From contig NZ_JXQZ01000099.1 in the NCBI RefSeq assembly GCF_000878135.1, positions 29,691 through 93,690 on the forward strand: a stretch of 64,000 nucleotides of DNA, written 5' to 3'. Each line of letters starts with the position of its first letter. Within the stretch, counting starts at the first letter, position 1. Origin of the DNA: Frigoribacterium sp. MEB024. GTDB taxonomy: Bacteria > Actinomycetota > Actinomycetes > Actinomycetales > Microbacteriaceae. This document shows positions 17,579-28,085 of this stretch, piece after piece. The notes beneath the pieces were generated by a model that was not told the DNA's origin, searched no databases, and saw only the letters and a list, made by a program, of their open reading frames with translations. The position numbers and the translations under genes were made by a program.

Positions 17579-18901
17579 TTGGTCCAGACCACGGTTGAGA
17601 AGCTCAGCCCCACGCGCGTCAAGCTCAACATCGTCGTCACCCCCGACGAACTCAAGCCCAGCGTCACGCACGCCTACGGTCACATCGCCGAGTCGGTCAA
17701 CATCCCCGGGTTCCGCAAGGGCAAGGTGCCGCCGCCCATCATCGACCAGCGCGTCGGTCGTGAAGAGGTGCTCAACCACGCCGTCAGCGAGAGCCTCGAC
17801 AAGTTCTACCGCGAGGCCGTGACCGAGACCGAGATCCGCGTCCTCGGCCGTCCCGAGGCCGACGTCGTCGAGTGGCCGAACGTCAAGGACTTCTCCGGCG
17901 ACCTGAAGATCGCCGTCGAGGTCGACGTGCGCCCCGACTTCGACCTGCCCGAGTACGACGGCCTCGAGCTGACGGTCGACACGGTCGACATCACCGACGA
18001 CGAGATCGCCGAAGAACTGACGAACCTGCGTACCCGTTTCGGCACGCTGGTCACCGTCGACCGTCCCGCCACCACGGGTGACTTCGCGCAGATCGACCTC
18101 ACGGCGACCATCGGCGACGACGTCGTCGACACCGCCAAGGGCATCTCGTACGAGCTCGGCTCGGGCGAGCTGATCGAGGGCATCGACGAGGCCCTCGAAT
18201 CGCTCACCGCCGGTGAGAGCACCACCTTCGAGTCGAAGCTGCTCGGCGGCGATCGCGAAGGCGAGACCGCCCTCATCGCCGTCGACGTCACGGCCGTCAA
18301 AGAGCGCGAGCTGCCCGAGGCCGACGACGACTTCGCTCAGATCGCCAGCCAGTTCGACACGATCGACGAGCTCAAGGGTGACCTGAAAGAGCAGCTGGCC
18401 AAGTCGAAGACCTTCGGTCAGGGTGCCCAGGCACGCGACCAGGTCGTCGAGAAGTTGCTCGAGGCCGTCGAGATCCCCGTCCCCGAGAAGCTCGTCGAGG
18501 ACGAGGTGCACCGTCACCTCGAGCAGGAGAACCGCCTCGAGGACGACGAGCACCGCGCCGAGGTGAAGGAGAGCAGCGAGAAGGCCTTCCGCAACCAGAT
18601 CCTCCTCGACGCCATCGCCGAGAAAGAGGCCGTCAAGGTCGAGCAGGACGAACTGACGCAGTACCTCATCCAGGGTGCGGCCCAGTACGGCATGGAGCCC
18701 GGCGAGTTCATCAAGGTCCTCGACCAGAACGGCCAGATCCCCGCCATGGTCGGCGAGGTCGCTCGCAGCAAGGCCCTCGCGGTCGTGCTCAGCAAGGCCA
18801 AGGTCGTCGACGGCAAGGGCGACTCGGTCGACCTGTCCGCCTTCACCGCGACCGCGGGTGTCGGCGGCGACGACGACCACGCGGGTCACGACCACGCGTA
18901 A
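17579..18901 (+). CDS. tig: Trigger factor
   Basis: Ribosome-associated chaperone and prolyl isomerase of 440 residues. The start is TTG, supported by GGAGAA eight bases upstream and by the family N-terminus [19 protein letters not shown]. The ribosome-docking signature GFRKGKVPP is at about 45-53; the FKBP-type PPIase domain spans about 150-245 ([14 protein letters not shown] onward); the rest is the helical C-terminal chaperone domain, ending in an Asp/His-rich tail. It binds L23 at the tunnel exit and folds nascent chains. It precedes clpP1-clpP2-clpX, a widespread order. Confidence 0.96.
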   Translation: MVQTTVEKLSPTRVKLNIVVTPDELKPSVTHAYGHIAESVNIPGFRKGKVPPPIIDQRVGREEVLNHAVSESLDKFYREAVTETEIRVLGRPEADVVEWPNVKDFSGDLKIAVEVDVRPDFDLPEYDGLELTVDTVDITDDEIAEELTNLRTRFGTLVTVDRPATTGDFAQIDLTATIGDDVVDTAKGISYELGSGELIEGIDEALESLTAGESTTFESKLLGGDREGETALIAVDVTAVKERELPEADDDFAQIASQFDTIDELKGDLKEQLAKSKTFGQGAQARDQVVEKLLEAVEIPVPEKLVEDEVHRHLEQENRLEDDEHRAEVKESSEKAFRNQILLDAIAEKEAVKVEQDELTQYLIQGAAQYGMEPGEFIKVLDQNGQIPAMVGEVARSKALAVVLSKAKVVDGKGDSVDLSAFTATAGVGGDDDHAGHDHA

Positions 18902-18936
18902 GCAACAGCGGCGGGTCGGCTGACCCGTCACGTCGA

Positions 18937-18966
18937 GAGGGCCGGGTGCGAGTGCACCCGGCCCTC
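18937..18966 (+). terminator. tig terminator hairpin
   Basis: A perfect 13-bp stem (GAGGGCCGGGTGC and complement) with a GAGT loop lies 36 bp after the tig stop, separating it from clpP1. Confidence 0.75.
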
Positions 18967-19030
18967 CGTCGTTCCCGGCGCCGCGCCTCCCGGGCTCTCG
19001 GGCGTGCCCCGCGTGGCCGTGGAGGCGCGG

Positions 19031-19080
19031 TATCTGCCGTGGGCGAACAGCCCGGAACCCGTGCGTTGGCTCCGATAGAT
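19031..19080 (+). promoter_or_regulatory. clpP1 promoter with possible ClgR site
   Basis: TAGATT at 19075-19080 is a likely -10, about 35 nt before the clpP1 ATG. Upstream, 19031-19048 (TATCTGCCGTGGGCGAAC) matches 12 of 15 defined positions of the ClgR consensus WNNWCGCYNANRGCGWWS, as I recall it. ClgR activates clp genes in other actinobacteria. The half GGCGAAC is good and the other half is degenerate. Confidence 0.35.
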
Positions 19081-19114
19081 TCGACGACAAGCGACAACGA
19101 ATGGGAGCTCCACC

Positions 19115-19702
19115 ATGGCCGACGTGACACTGCCCAACAGTGTTTTTGACCGACTGCTCAAAGACCGGATCATCTGGCTCGGCTCTGAGGTCCGCGACGA
19201 GAACGCCAACGAGATCGCCGCGAAACTGCTGCTGCTCGCTGCGGAAGACAGCGAGAAAGACATCTACCTCTACATCAACTCGCCCGGCGGGTCGATCACG
19301 GCGGGCATGGCGATCTACGACGCCATGGAGTTCGTGCCGAACGACATCGTCACCGTCGGCATCGGCATGGCCGCGTCGATGGGCCAGCTGCTCTTGACGG
19401 CCGGCACCAAGGGCAAGCGCTACATCACACCGAACGCTCGCGTCCTGCTGCACCAGCCGCACGGTGGGTTCGGCGGCACCTCGTCCGACATCCAGACGCA
19501 GGCGCAGCTCATCCTCTCGATGAAGCGTCGACTGGCCGAGATCACGGCCGCGCAGACGGGCAAGACCGTCGAGCAGATCAACGAGGACGGCGACCGCGAC
19601 CGCTGGTTCACCGCCGAGGAGGCCCTCGAGTACGGCTTCGTCGACCACATCCGCGGCTCGGCCACCGACGTCGTCGGCGGCGCCGGCACCGACCAGGCCT
19701 AG
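19115..19702 (+). CDS. clpP1: ATP-dependent Clp protease proteolytic subunit 1
   Basis: Serine peptidase of 195 residues. The nucleophile is in MAASMGQ (Ser88), the catalytic His in LLHQPHGG (His113), and the Asp follows in the [12 protein letters not shown] region (about 155-165). [17 protein letters not shown] is the family signature. In actinobacteria ClpP1 and ClpP2 form a mixed tetradecamer of two different rings that degrades unfolded or tagged proteins fed by ClpX or ClpC. GGGAGC lies 8 nt before the ATG. It is followed 40 bp later by clpP2. Confidence 0.96.
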   Translation: MADVTLPNSVFDRLLKDRIIWLGSEVRDENANEIAAKLLLLAAEDSEKDIYLYINSPGGSITAGMAIYDAMEFVPNDIVTVGIGMAASMGQLLLTAGTKGKRYITPNARVLLHQPHGGFGGTSSDIQTQAQLILSMKRRLAEITAAQTGKTVEQINEDGDRDRWFTAEEALEYGFVDHIRGSATDVVGGAGTDQA

Positions 19703-19742
19703 GCCCTTCGCCCCTTCGTCAGAACGAGAAAGAGAAGAACTC

Positions 19743-20408
19743 ATGGAACTCCCGATGATGGGTGGCGCGGGTCGAGTGCAGACCCCCAGCTCCCGGTACA
19801 TCCTGCCCAGCTTCGAAGAGCGCACGGCGTACGGCTACAAGCGCCAGGACCCCTACGCGAAGCTGTTCGAAGACCGCATCGTCTTCCTCGGCGTGCAGGT
19901 CGACGACGCCTCGGCGGACGACATCATGGCCCAGCTGCTCGTGCTCGAGAGCATGGACCCCGATCGCGACATCACGCTGTACATCAACTCGCCCGGTGGC
20001 TCGTTCACGGCCATGACGGCCATCTACGACACGATGCAGTACATCCGTCCCGAGATCCAGACGGTCTGCCTCGGCCAGGCCGCCTCGGCCGCGGCCGTCC
20101 TGCTCGCCGCGGGTCAGCCCGGCAAGCGTCTCGCCCTGCCCAACGCCCGCGTGCTGATCCACCAGCCCGCGACCGGTGGCAGCAGCGGCGGCCAGGCCTC
20201 CGACATCGAGATCCAGGCCGCCGAGGTGCTCCGCATGCGCACCTGGCTCGAAGAGACCCTGTCGAAGCACTCGAACAAGACGCCCGAGCAGGTGAACCGC
20301 GACATCGAGCGCGACAACATCCTGGGTGCCCAAGAGGCGCTCGAGTATGGACTCGTCGACCAGGTCCTGGGTTCGCGCAAGAACCAGCCGGCGGCGCTGA
20401 CGCGCTGA
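19743..20408 (+). CDS. clpP2: ATP-dependent Clp protease proteolytic subunit 2
   Basis: Second ClpP paralogue, 221 residues, with a longer N-terminal segment ([20 protein letters not shown]) typical of ClpP2 that is likely processed. The catalytic Ser is in [10 protein letters not shown] (about 115) and His in [10 protein letters not shown] (about 140); the Asp lies near VNRDIERD. It pairs with ClpP1 in the heteromeric protease. It has the same orientation and a 40-bp gap with AGAAAGAGAAG as ribosome site, so it is cotranscribed with clpP1. The strong hairpin just after it ends the unit. Confidence 0.96.
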   Translation: MELPMMGGAGRVQTPSSRYILPSFEERTAYGYKRQDPYAKLFEDRIVFLGVQVDDASADDIMAQLLVLESMDPDRDITLYINSPGGSFTAMTAIYDTMQYIRPEIQTVCLGQAASAAAVLLAAGQPGKRLALPNARVLIHQPATGGSSGGQASDIEIQAAEVLRMRTWLEETLSKHSNKTPEQVNRDIERDNILGAQEALEYGLVDQVLGSRKNQPAALTR

Positions 20409-20418
20409 CCTCGGCATG

Positions 20419-20458
20419 ACGACGAAGGCCCCGGGCTCCCGCCCGGGGCCTTCGTCGT
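20419..20458 (+). terminator. clpP1-clpP2 terminator
   Basis: A perfect 18-bp stem (ACGACGAAGGCCCCGGGC and complement) with a TCCC loop begins 10 bp after the clpP2 stop. Confidence 0.8.
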
Positions 20459-20617
20459 GGTGATCGCCGGGTCGTCGGCACGGCGTCCTCCGACCATCCC
20501 CGTCGGATGTGCTCGAACCACCCGGGTCGGTCCGTGAGGGTCGGCGGATCGGGTTAGGCTCGGTGCACACGACGACCGGTCCCGGTCGATGACCTCAGCC
20601 AATCAGGGAGGCCGAGC

Positions 20618-21898
<1,281 letters not shown>

Positions 21899-21910
21899 CA
21901 GCGACGTCAG

Positions 21911-21939
21911 AACGCCCCGGCCGGTTCGGCCGGGGCGTT
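21911..21939. terminator. Bidirectional hairpin between clpX and M3 peptidase
   Basis: A perfect 13-bp stem (AACGCCCCGGCCG and complement) with a 3-nt loop sits between convergent genes. Confidence 0.78.
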
Positions 21940-21945
21940 CTCGTG

Positions 21946-23973
21946 TCAGGCGAGGCCGCGGCGCGCGAGCAGGGGCTCGACCCGGGCGTCCCGACCACGG
22001 AAGTCGCGGTAGGCCTCGAGTGGGTCCTTCGAGCCGCCGACGCCCAGCAGGCGTGAGCGGAACCGGTCACCGTTCTCGCGGGTGAGCCCGCCGTTCTGCT
22101 CGAACCACTCGACCGTGTCGGCGTCGAGCACCTCGCTCCAGATGTACGAGTAGTAGCCGGCGTCGTATCCGCCCGAGAAGGTGTGGGCGAAGTACGTGCT
22201 CGAGTAGCGGGTGGGGACCGACCCGAGGTCGAGGCCCACCGCGGCCAGCGCCTCCTGCTCGAACGCCTCGACGTCCGTGATCGCCGCGGCCTCGGCCGAC
22301 GACACGGTGTGCCACGCCTGGTCGAGCAGCGCCGCGGCGAGGTACTCGCTCGTCTCGAAGCCCTGGTCGAACCCCTGCGAGGCGATGAGCGCGTCGACCA
22401 GCGGCTGGGGGAGGCGTTCGCCGGTCTCGTGGTGCACGGCGTAGTTCGCGAGCACCTCGGGCCAGAGCATCCACATCTCGTTCACCTGGCTGGGGAACTC
22501 GACGAAGTCGCGGAAGACGTTCGTGCCCGAGAAGCTCGGGTAGGTCACCAGGGCGACGAGACCGTGCAGGGCGTGACCGAACTCGTGGAAGAACGTCGTC
22601 ACCTCGTCGAGCGTCAGCAGGGTCGGCCGGCCGGCCGGTGGCTTGGGCACGTTGAGGTTGTTGACGACCACCGTCGGCAGTCCGGTCAGGGCGGACTGCG
22701 AGACGAGCGGGTTCATCCAGGCACCGCCGCGTTTGCTGTCACGCGTGTACAGGTCGAGCACGTAGAGGCCGACCTCGCGGCCGTCGGCGTCGGTCACCTC
22801 GAAGACCCGCGCCTCGGGGTGGTAGGCGACCAGGTCGGGGCGCTCGGCGAACCGCAGGCCGTAGAGCTGCCCCGCGGCGAAGAAGACGCCGTCGTGCAGC
22901 ACGCGCTCGGCCTCGAAGTACGGCCGCATCGCGGCCGTGTCGACGTCGTGCTTCTCGGTGCGGACCCGTTCGGTGAAGAAGGCCCAGTCCGACGCCCGGA
23001 TCGTCCGGCCGGCGACGCGCTCGAGCTCGGCCTGCTCGGCGCGCGCGTTTCGGGCGGCAGGAGGCGCGAGTCGCCCGAGCAGGTCGGCCACCGCCTCGGG
23101 CGTGCCCGCCGTCTCGCCCGCCGTGACGTAGGCGGCGTGCGACCGGAACCCGAGCAGCTCGGCCCGCTCGGCGCGCAGCCGGGCGATCTCGAGCACGAGC
23201 CCGCGGTTGTCGTGGTCGCCTCCGCGGCGTCCGCGCGAGAGCGACGCCTGCATGATGCGCTCGCGCAGCGCCTGGTCGGTCAGGCTCGCGAGGTAGGGGT
23301 GGCCGCTGAACAACACGAGGGTGATGACGTAGCGCCCCTCGAGTCCACGCTCTCGGGCCGCCTCGGCGGCGGCGGCGATCGCCCCGGCGTCGAGTCCGTC
23401 GAGTTCGGCGACGTCGTCGACCACGACGGCGAGGTCGTTCGTGTCGGCCAGCAGGTTCTTCTCGAACCGCGTGGTCAGGGTCGAGAGCCGGCCGTTGAGG
23501 TCGCGCAGGCGGTCTTTGTCGTCGTCGCCGAGGGCGGCCCCCGAGCGAGTGGCCTCGGCGACGAGTCGTTCGACGAGGTATCGCTGCTCGGCGGTCAGGT
23601 CGAGGGCGTCCCGGCGCTCGTGCACGCTGCGGAGACGGGCGAAGAGGCGCGGGTCGAGCCGGATGGCGTCGGCGTGTGCCGCGAGCCGCGGGGCCAGCTC
23701 GAGTTCGAGGGCGTCGGTGGCCTCGGTCGAGTCCGACGAGGTCTTGTTGAAGAAGACGTGCTCGACGCGGGTGAGGATCGCGCCGCTGCGTTCGAGGGCG
23801 GCGACCGTGTTCTCGAAGGTCGGCTCGTCCGGGTCGGTCGCGATCGCCTCGACCTCGGCCAGCTGTTCGGCGAACCCGGCGTCGAACGCGGGGCCGTAGT
23901 CGTCGTCGGTGATGCTCGCGAACGGCGGCAGCGAGTACGGCAGCGTGCTGGGGGAGAGGAACGGGTTCGTCAT
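21946..23973 (-). CDS. dcp: M3 family metallopeptidase (Dcp/oligopeptidase type)
   Basis: Zinc oligopeptidase of 675 residues, the usual M3A length. Signature TTFFHEFGHALHGLVA at about 457-472 supplies HExxH, and the third ligand is in the following FVEFPSQVNE segment (about 489-498). The N-terminal part is the long helical domain beginning NPFLSPSTLPYSLPPF, characteristic of Dcp. It lacks a signal peptide, so it would trim peptides of roughly 5-20 residues released by Clp in the cytoplasm. The ATG is preceded by minus-strand TAGTGT at a 6-nt gap, a leaderless arrangement. Divergent from the methyltransferase at 24008. Confidence 0.92.
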   Translation of the reverse strand: MTNPFLSPSTLPYSLPPFASITDDDYGPAFDAGFAEQLAEVEAIATDPDEPTFENTVAALERSGAILTRVEHVFFNKTSSDSTEATDALELELAPRLAAHADAIRLDPRLFARLRSVHERRDALDLTAEQRYLVERLVAEATRSGAALGDDDKDRLRDLNGRLSTLTTRFEKNLLADTNDLAVVVDDVAELDGLDAGAIAAAAEAARERGLEGRYVITLVLFSGHPYLASLTDQALRERIMQASLSRGRRGGDHDNRGLVLEIARLRAERAELLGFRSHAAYVTAGETAGTPEAVADLLGRLAPPAARNARAEQAELERVAGRTIRASDWAFFTERVRTEKHDVDTAAMRPYFEAERVLHDGVFFAAGQLYGLRFAERPDLVAYHPEARVFEVTDADGREVGLYVLDLYTRDSKRGGAWMNPLVSQSALTGLPTVVVNNLNVPKPPAGRPTLLTLDEVTTFFHEFGHALHGLVALVTYPSFSGTNVFRDFVEFPSQVNEMWMLWPEVLANYAVHHETGERLPQPLVDALIASQGFDQGFETSEYLAAALLDQAWHTVSSAEAAAITDVEAFEQEALAAVGLDLGSVPTRYSSTYFAHTFSGGYDAGYYSYIWSEVLDADTVEWFEQNGGLTRENGDRFRSRLLGVGGSKDPLEAYRDFRGRDARVEPLLARRGLA

Positions 23974-23979
23974 CAGCCC

Positions 23980-24001
23980 ACACTAGGAGGCGCGCTAGGG
24001 T
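23980..24001. promoter_or_regulatory. Back-to-back leaderless -10 elements
   Basis: Minus-strand TAGTGT (23980-23985) stands 6 nt from the peptidase ATG and plus-strand TAGGGT (23996-24001) stands 6 nt from the methyltransferase ATG. A copy of GGAGGCGCG (23986-23994) fills the 10 bp between them. Confidence 0.5.
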
Positions 24002-24007
24002 CGCCAC

Positions 24008-24826
24008 ATGAGCGAACGCCCCGAGACGCCCGCCCGGTACACCCACGGCCACCACGAGAGCGTGCTGCGCAGCCACTCGTGGCGGACGGTCGAGAACTCC
24101 GCCGCGTACCTCGAGCCGCACCTCGTGCCCGGGGTCAGCGTCCTCGACGTCGGGTCGGGGCCGGGGACCATCACCGTCGACATCGCCGGCCGCGTCGCGC
24201 CCGGTCGCGTGATCGGCATCGACGCCGCGGCCGCCATCGTCGAACAGGCGACGTCCCTCGCGGTCGAGGCCGGCCTGCACAACGTGCACTTCGAGACCGC
24301 CGACCTCTTCGCCCTGCCGTTCGACGACGACGCGTTCGACGTCGTCCACGCGCACCAGGTGCTGCAGCACGTGGGCGACCCGGTGGCCGCCCTGCGCGAG
24401 ATGCGTCGGGTGACCCGCCCCGGGGGAGTCGTGGCCGTCCGCGACGTCGACTACCACGGCTGCGTCTGGGCTCCCGAGAACCCCGGGCTCGACCGGTGGA
24501 TGGACGTCTACCAGGCCGTGCACCGCGGAAACGGCGGTGAACCCGACGCCGGGAGGCGCCTCAAGGGCTGGGCGCTCGAGGCGGGCTTCGTCGACGTGGC
24601 GAGCAGCGCCTCCGTGTGGTGCTTCGCCTCGGACGAGGACCGCACCTGGTGGGGCGACAGCTGGGCGACCCGCGCGACGGAGTCGGCGTTCTACGCCGAC
24701 GCGATCGACAAGGGCGTGGCCACGCACGACGAACTGCACGCGATCGCCGACGCCTGGCGCGCCTGGCGCGACGCCCCCGACGGCTGGCTCATCATGCCGC
24801 ACGGCGAGCTGCTCGCCCGCGCCTGA
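24008..24826 (+). CDS. Class I SAM-dependent methyltransferase
   Basis: Protein of 272 residues with the Rossmann-type SAM fold. Motif I is VLDVGSGPGTIT (about 47-58), the acidic motif II residue is in IGIDAAAAIV (about 76-85), and post-motif FDVVHAHQVLQHV (about 112-124) is typical of the UbiE/Methyltransf_11 group. The substrate is not predictable. The ATG follows a TAGGGT -10 by 6 nt. It stands alone: the gene upstream is divergent and the next gene is convergent, with a perfect 40-bp palindrome after the stop. Confidence 0.85.
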   Translation: MSERPETPARYTHGHHESVLRSHSWRTVENSAAYLEPHLVPGVSVLDVGSGPGTITVDIAGRVAPGRVIGIDAAAAIVEQATSLAVEAGLHNVHFETADLFALPFDDDAFDVVHAHQVLQHVGDPVAALREMRRVTRPGGVVAVRDVDYHGCVWAPENPGLDRWMDVYQAVHRGNGGEPDAGRRLKGWALEAGFVDVASSASVWCFASDEDRTWWGDSWATRATESAFYADAIDKGVATHDELHAIADAWRAWRDAPDGWLIMPHGELLARA

Positions 24827-24851
24827 CCGTCAGCACCGGGCGGCGAGAGCT

Positions 24852-24909
24852 CGAGAAGAGACGACATGCCGCTCACCGTCGACGGTGAGCGGCATGTCGT
24901 GACATCTCG
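24852..24909. repeat. Intergenic palindrome, copy 1
   Basis: Bases 24861-24900 form a perfect 40-bp palindrome with no loop: ACGACATGCCGCTCACCGTC followed by its complement. Outer CGAGA/TCTCG pairs extend it to 24852-24909. The arm core CGACATGCCGCTCACC recurs almost exactly at 29652 and 61522. It lies between convergent genes, so it may terminate both, but there is no U-tract and conservation is at sequence level. Confidence 0.8.
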
Positions 24910-24921
24910 GCCGACGTGGCG

Positions 24922-25194
24922 TCAGTCGTCGTCGCCCTCGGCGTCGTCACCCTCGGTGTCGACGGGCTCGTGGATGCGGGCCTCACCGGTGACGGCGTCG
25001 ACCCGGACGACCGTGCCGTCGTCGAGCTCGACGACGGGACGGTGCTCGAGCCAGGTCAGCGTCCAGCGCCACGAGGTCGCGTCGACTCCTTGGTCGGAGA
25101 GCTCACGCTCGACCTGGGCGACCGCCCCGAGGACGGGAGCAGGCAACTCGGCCGGGGCCGCGCCTCCCACGCTCCACCGCGTGCCGAGCTGCAT
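24922..25194 (-). CDS. Small acidic protein coupled to valS
   Basis: Protein of 90 residues that I do not recognise firmly. The ATG overlaps the valS stop (ATGA), indicating coupled translation. The middle reads WRWTLTWLEHRPVVELDDGT followed by VVRVDAVTGEARI, a pattern reminiscent of a PepSY-like beta hairpin, and the tail is very acidic (EGDDAEGDDD). There is no signal peptide or membrane helix. Codon use is ordinary. Its fixed position behind valS suggests a real gene, but I infer no function. Confidence 0.65.
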   Translation of the reverse strand: MQLGTRWSVGGAAPAELPAPVLGAVAQVERELSDQGVDATSWRWTLTWLEHRPVVELDDGTVVRVDAVTGEARIHEPVDTEGDDAEGDDD

Positions 25195-27839
25195 CAGGCA
25201 CCCGCCGTCGTGACAGGAGCGGCACCGGAGCCGGTGCCGGCCGCACCGGCGTCGGCCGGCACCTCGGCGAACACGATGTCGCCGACCGCCAGCTCGTCGC
25301 CCTCGGCGAAGGACAGCTCGGCGATCTTGCCGACCGCCGCGAGGTCACCCGCCGCGAGCTTCACGAGCTCGAGCTGGGCCGAAGGGCCCGTGATGACGGC
25401 CGAGGCCACCGGGGTCTTCTGCGAGGCCTTGGCGTCCGACTTCGCCCGCCGGACGAAGATCAGTGCCTGCCCGACGAGCCCCACGAGACCGGACGAGGTC
25501 TCGCCCTCGGTGAGGCCGAGCTCGTCGACGGTCGGCCACGCGGCCCGGTGCACCGAGTCGTCGTGCGTCCAGGACCAGACCTCTTCGGTGGCGAACGGCA
25601 GGTAGGGCGCGAGCAGGCGCAGCAGGCCCTCGAGCACCGTGCGCAGTGCGAGCACGGCGGAGGCCTGCTCGGCCGGCGTGGTGGCGCCGTAGGCGCGCTC
25701 CTTCACGAGCTCGAGGTAGTCGTCGCAGAACGTCCAGAAGAACTTCTCGGTCGTCTCGAGCGCCCGGGCGTGGTCGTAGCCCTCGAGCGCCTCGGTCGCG
25801 GTCTCGATCACGGCGGCGAACGACGCGAGGAGGTCACGGTCGAGCGGCTGGGTGATCTCGAACTCTCCTGAGGGCAGCTCGAACGAGTACACGAACTTGG
25901 CCGCGTTGAGCACCTTGATGGCCAGACGGCGGCCGATCTTGATCTGCTTGGGGTTCTGCGGGTCGAACGCCGCGTCGGTGCCCAGCCGGCTCGACGCCGC
26001 CCAGTAGCGCACCGAATCCGAGCCGTGGTCGTCGAGCATGGCGGCCGGGGTCACCACGTTGCCCTTCGACTTCGACATCTTCTTGCGGTCGGGGTCGACG
26101 ATGAAGCCCGAGATCGACGCGTTCTTCCACGGCACGGTGCCCGACTCGAGCTGCGACCGCAGCATCGTCGAGAACAGCCAGGTGCGGATGATGTCCTGCC
26201 CCTGGGGGCGCACGTCGTAGGGGAACACCAGGTCGAACAGCTCGGGGTCGCGCTCCCAGCCGCCGGCCAGCTGCGGGGTGAGCGACGACGTCGCCCAGGT
26301 GTCCATCACGTCGACCTCGCCGACGAAGCCGCCGGGCACGCCGCGCTGCGACTCGTCGTAGCCGGGAGCCGCCTGGGAGGCCGGGTCGATCGGCAGCTGC
26401 GCCTCGGTGGGCACGATCACCTGGTCGAAGACGGGGTTGCCGTCGCCGTCGAGCGGGTACCAGACCGGGATCGGCACGCCGAAGAACCGCTGGCGCGAGA
26501 TGAGCCAGTCGCCGTTCAGGCCGTTGACCCAGTTGTCGTAGCGGACGCGCATGAAGTCGGGGTGGAACGCCACCTGGCCACCGCGCTCGAGCAGCGAACC
26601 CTTGAGCTGCTCGTCGCGGGCGCCGTTGACGACGTACCACTGACGGGTCGACACGATCTCGAGCGGCTTGTCGCCCTTCTCGAAGAACTTCACCGGGTGC
26701 GAGATCTTGCGGATCTCGCCCACGAGCTCGCCCGAGGCGGTCAGCTGCTCGACCACGGACTGCTTGGCGCTGAACACCGTCTTGCCGGCCAGCTGGGCAT
26801 AGGAGGCGCGCCCCGCCTCGGACGTGATCGCCTCGGGGGCCTCGCTGACGAAGCGGCCGTCGAAGCCGATCACGGCGCGGTTCGGCAGCTGCAGCTCGCG
26901 CCACCAGACCACGTCGTTGGTGTCGCCGAAGGTGCAGACCATGGCGATGCCGGAGCCCTTGTCGGGCTGGGCGAGGTGATGCGCCACCACGGGCACCTCG
27001 ACGTCGAACAGCGGCGAGCGGACGGTCGTGCCGAACAACGCCTGGTAGCGCTCGTCGTCCGGGTGCGCGACGAGGGCCACGCAGGCCGGCAGCAGCTCGG
27101 GCCGCGTGGTGTCGATCAGCACGTCGCCCTGGCCGTCGGTGCGGTGGAAGGCGAGCTTGTGGTACGCCCCGGGCATCTCTTTGTCCTCGAGCTCGGCCTG
27201 CGCCACGGCCGTGCGGAACGTGACGTCCCAGAGCGTCGGCGCGTCGGCCTGGTAGGCCTCGCCGCGGGCCAGGTTGCGGAGGAACGCCTTCTGCGCGATG
27301 GCCTGCGAGTCGTCGTCGATGGTGCGGTAGCTCTGGGTCCAGTCGACCGAGAGGCCGAGCTTCCGCCAGACGTCCTCGAACTGCTTCTCGTCCTCGACCG
27401 TGAGGCGCTCGCACAGCTCGATGAAGTTGCGACGCGAGATCGGCACCTGGTCGGCGGCCTTCGACGACTTGTTGTCGCCGCCCTCGAAGGGCGGGGTGAA
27501 GTCGGCGTCGTAGGGCAGCGACGGGTCGCAGCGCACACCGTAGAAGTTCTGCACGCGACGCTCGGTGGGCAGGCCGTTGTCGTCCCAGCCCATCGGGTAG
27601 AACACGCGCTTGCCGCGCATGCGCTCGAACCGGGCCTTGACGTCGGTGTGCGTGTAGCTGAACACGTGGCCGATGTGCAGGCTGCCCGAGGCGGTCGGCG
27701 GCGGGGTGTCGACCGAGAACACGGAGGCGCGGGTCGCGTCGGTGCGGTCGAAACGGTAGGTGCCGTCGGCCTCCCAGACCTGACCCCAACGGGCCTCGAG
27801 TCCTTCGAGGGCGGGCTTCTCGGGCATCGCTGACGTCAT
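25194..27839 (-). CDS. valS: Valyl-tRNA synthetase
   Basis: Class I synthetase of about 881 residues charging tRNA-Val. The HIGH motif is in GSLHIGHVFS (about 50-54) and KMSKS in RKKMSKSKGNV (about 588). The large editing domain (CP1) lies between, and the anticodon-binding domain contains the FATEEVWSW segment (about 750). The C-terminus is helical without a long coiled coil. The start at 27839 (MTSAMPEKPALEG) has GGAGAAG upstream; a second ATG four codons in is possible. A minus-strand TACACT at 27906-27911 is a likely -10 with a leader of about 60 nt; I see no T-box. Confidence 0.96.
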   Translation of the reverse strand: MTSAMPEKPALEGLEARWGQVWEADGTYRFDRTDATRASVFSVDTPPPTASGSLHIGHVFSYTHTDVKARFERMRGKRVFYPMGWDDNGLPTERRVQNFYGVRCDPSLPYDADFTPPFEGGDNKSSKAADQVPISRRNFIELCERLTVEDEKQFEDVWRKLGLSVDWTQSYRTIDDDSQAIAQKAFLRNLARGEAYQADAPTLWDVTFRTAVAQAELEDKEMPGAYHKLAFHRTDGQGDVLIDTTRPELLPACVALVAHPDDERYQALFGTTVRSPLFDVEVPVVAHHLAQPDKGSGIAMVCTFGDTNDVVWWRELQLPNRAVIGFDGRFVSEAPEAITSEAGRASYAQLAGKTVFSAKQSVVEQLTASGELVGEIRKISHPVKFFEKGDKPLEIVSTRQWYVVNGARDEQLKGSLLERGGQVAFHPDFMRVRYDNWVNGLNGDWLISRQRFFGVPIPVWYPLDGDGNPVFDQVIVPTEAQLPIDPASQAAPGYDESQRGVPGGFVGEVDVMDTWATSSLTPQLAGGWERDPELFDLVFPYDVRPQGQDIIRTWLFSTMLRSQLESGTVPWKNASISGFIVDPDRKKMSKSKGNVVTPAAMLDDHGSDSVRYWAASSRLGTDAAFDPQNPKQIKIGRRLAIKVLNAAKFVYSFELPSGEFEITQPLDRDLLASFAAVIETATEALEGYDHARALETTEKFFWTFCDDYLELVKERAYGATTPAEQASAVLALRTVLEGLLRLLAPYLPFATEEVWSWTHDDSVHRAAWPTVDELGLTEGETSSGLVGLVGQALIFVRRAKSDAKASQKTPVASAVITGPSAQLELVKLAAGDLAAVGKIAELSFAEGDELAVGDIVFAEVPADAGAAGTGSGAAPVTTAGA

Positions 27840-28085
27840 GGTCTTCTCCGGTTCTGTGGACGGCACCGTGTCGGTGGGGAGGTGCCTGGTTGTGGGACTC
27901 CGACCAGTGTACGCACCCTCGCGAGGGCTCCTCGTGGACCGCCGCCGCGCCTCCCGCGCGCTGCGCCCACTGCACCCCTGCGCACGCTGCACTGGTACTG
28001 ACATGGCGGTTCTGTTAGGCTAGACGGGTTTTTTGCCGACGCTGGGGTCGACTGCCACCGCCCGACGACCTGGAGGCCTCACCCG
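27840..28085. promoter_or_regulatory. Divergent promoter region valS / MHS transporter
   Basis: No gene. It contains the valS -10 (TACACT, minus, 27906-27911) and, for the transporter, CTGACA (27998-28003) with a 17-bp spacer to TAGACG (28021-28026). The T-run after the latter (GGGTTTTTTG) would be the start of its leader. One copy of the iterated 9-mer is at 27946. Confidence 0.45.

Noticed and set aside
17462..19825. Minus-strand open frame of 787 codons over tig and clpP1
   Set aside because: The complement of trigger factor and ClpP1; its Asp/Val/Leu/Arg composition is typical of antisense frames in high-GC DNA and it has no family features.
22183..24540. Plus-strand open frame of 785 codons over the M3 peptidase
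   Set aside because: An antisense shadow of a gene with a clear HEFGH zinc motif; it also runs out of frame through the methyltransferase.
24866..25213. Short frames beginning MPLT near the palindromes (24866, 29687 on minus)
   Set aside because: They are translations of the palindrome arms; the same peptide on both strands shows that the repeat and not a protein is conserved.
27840..28085. T-box leader for valS
   Set aside because: No GGTGGTACCGCG-like sequence or specifier stem is present; the inferred leader is only about 60 nt.
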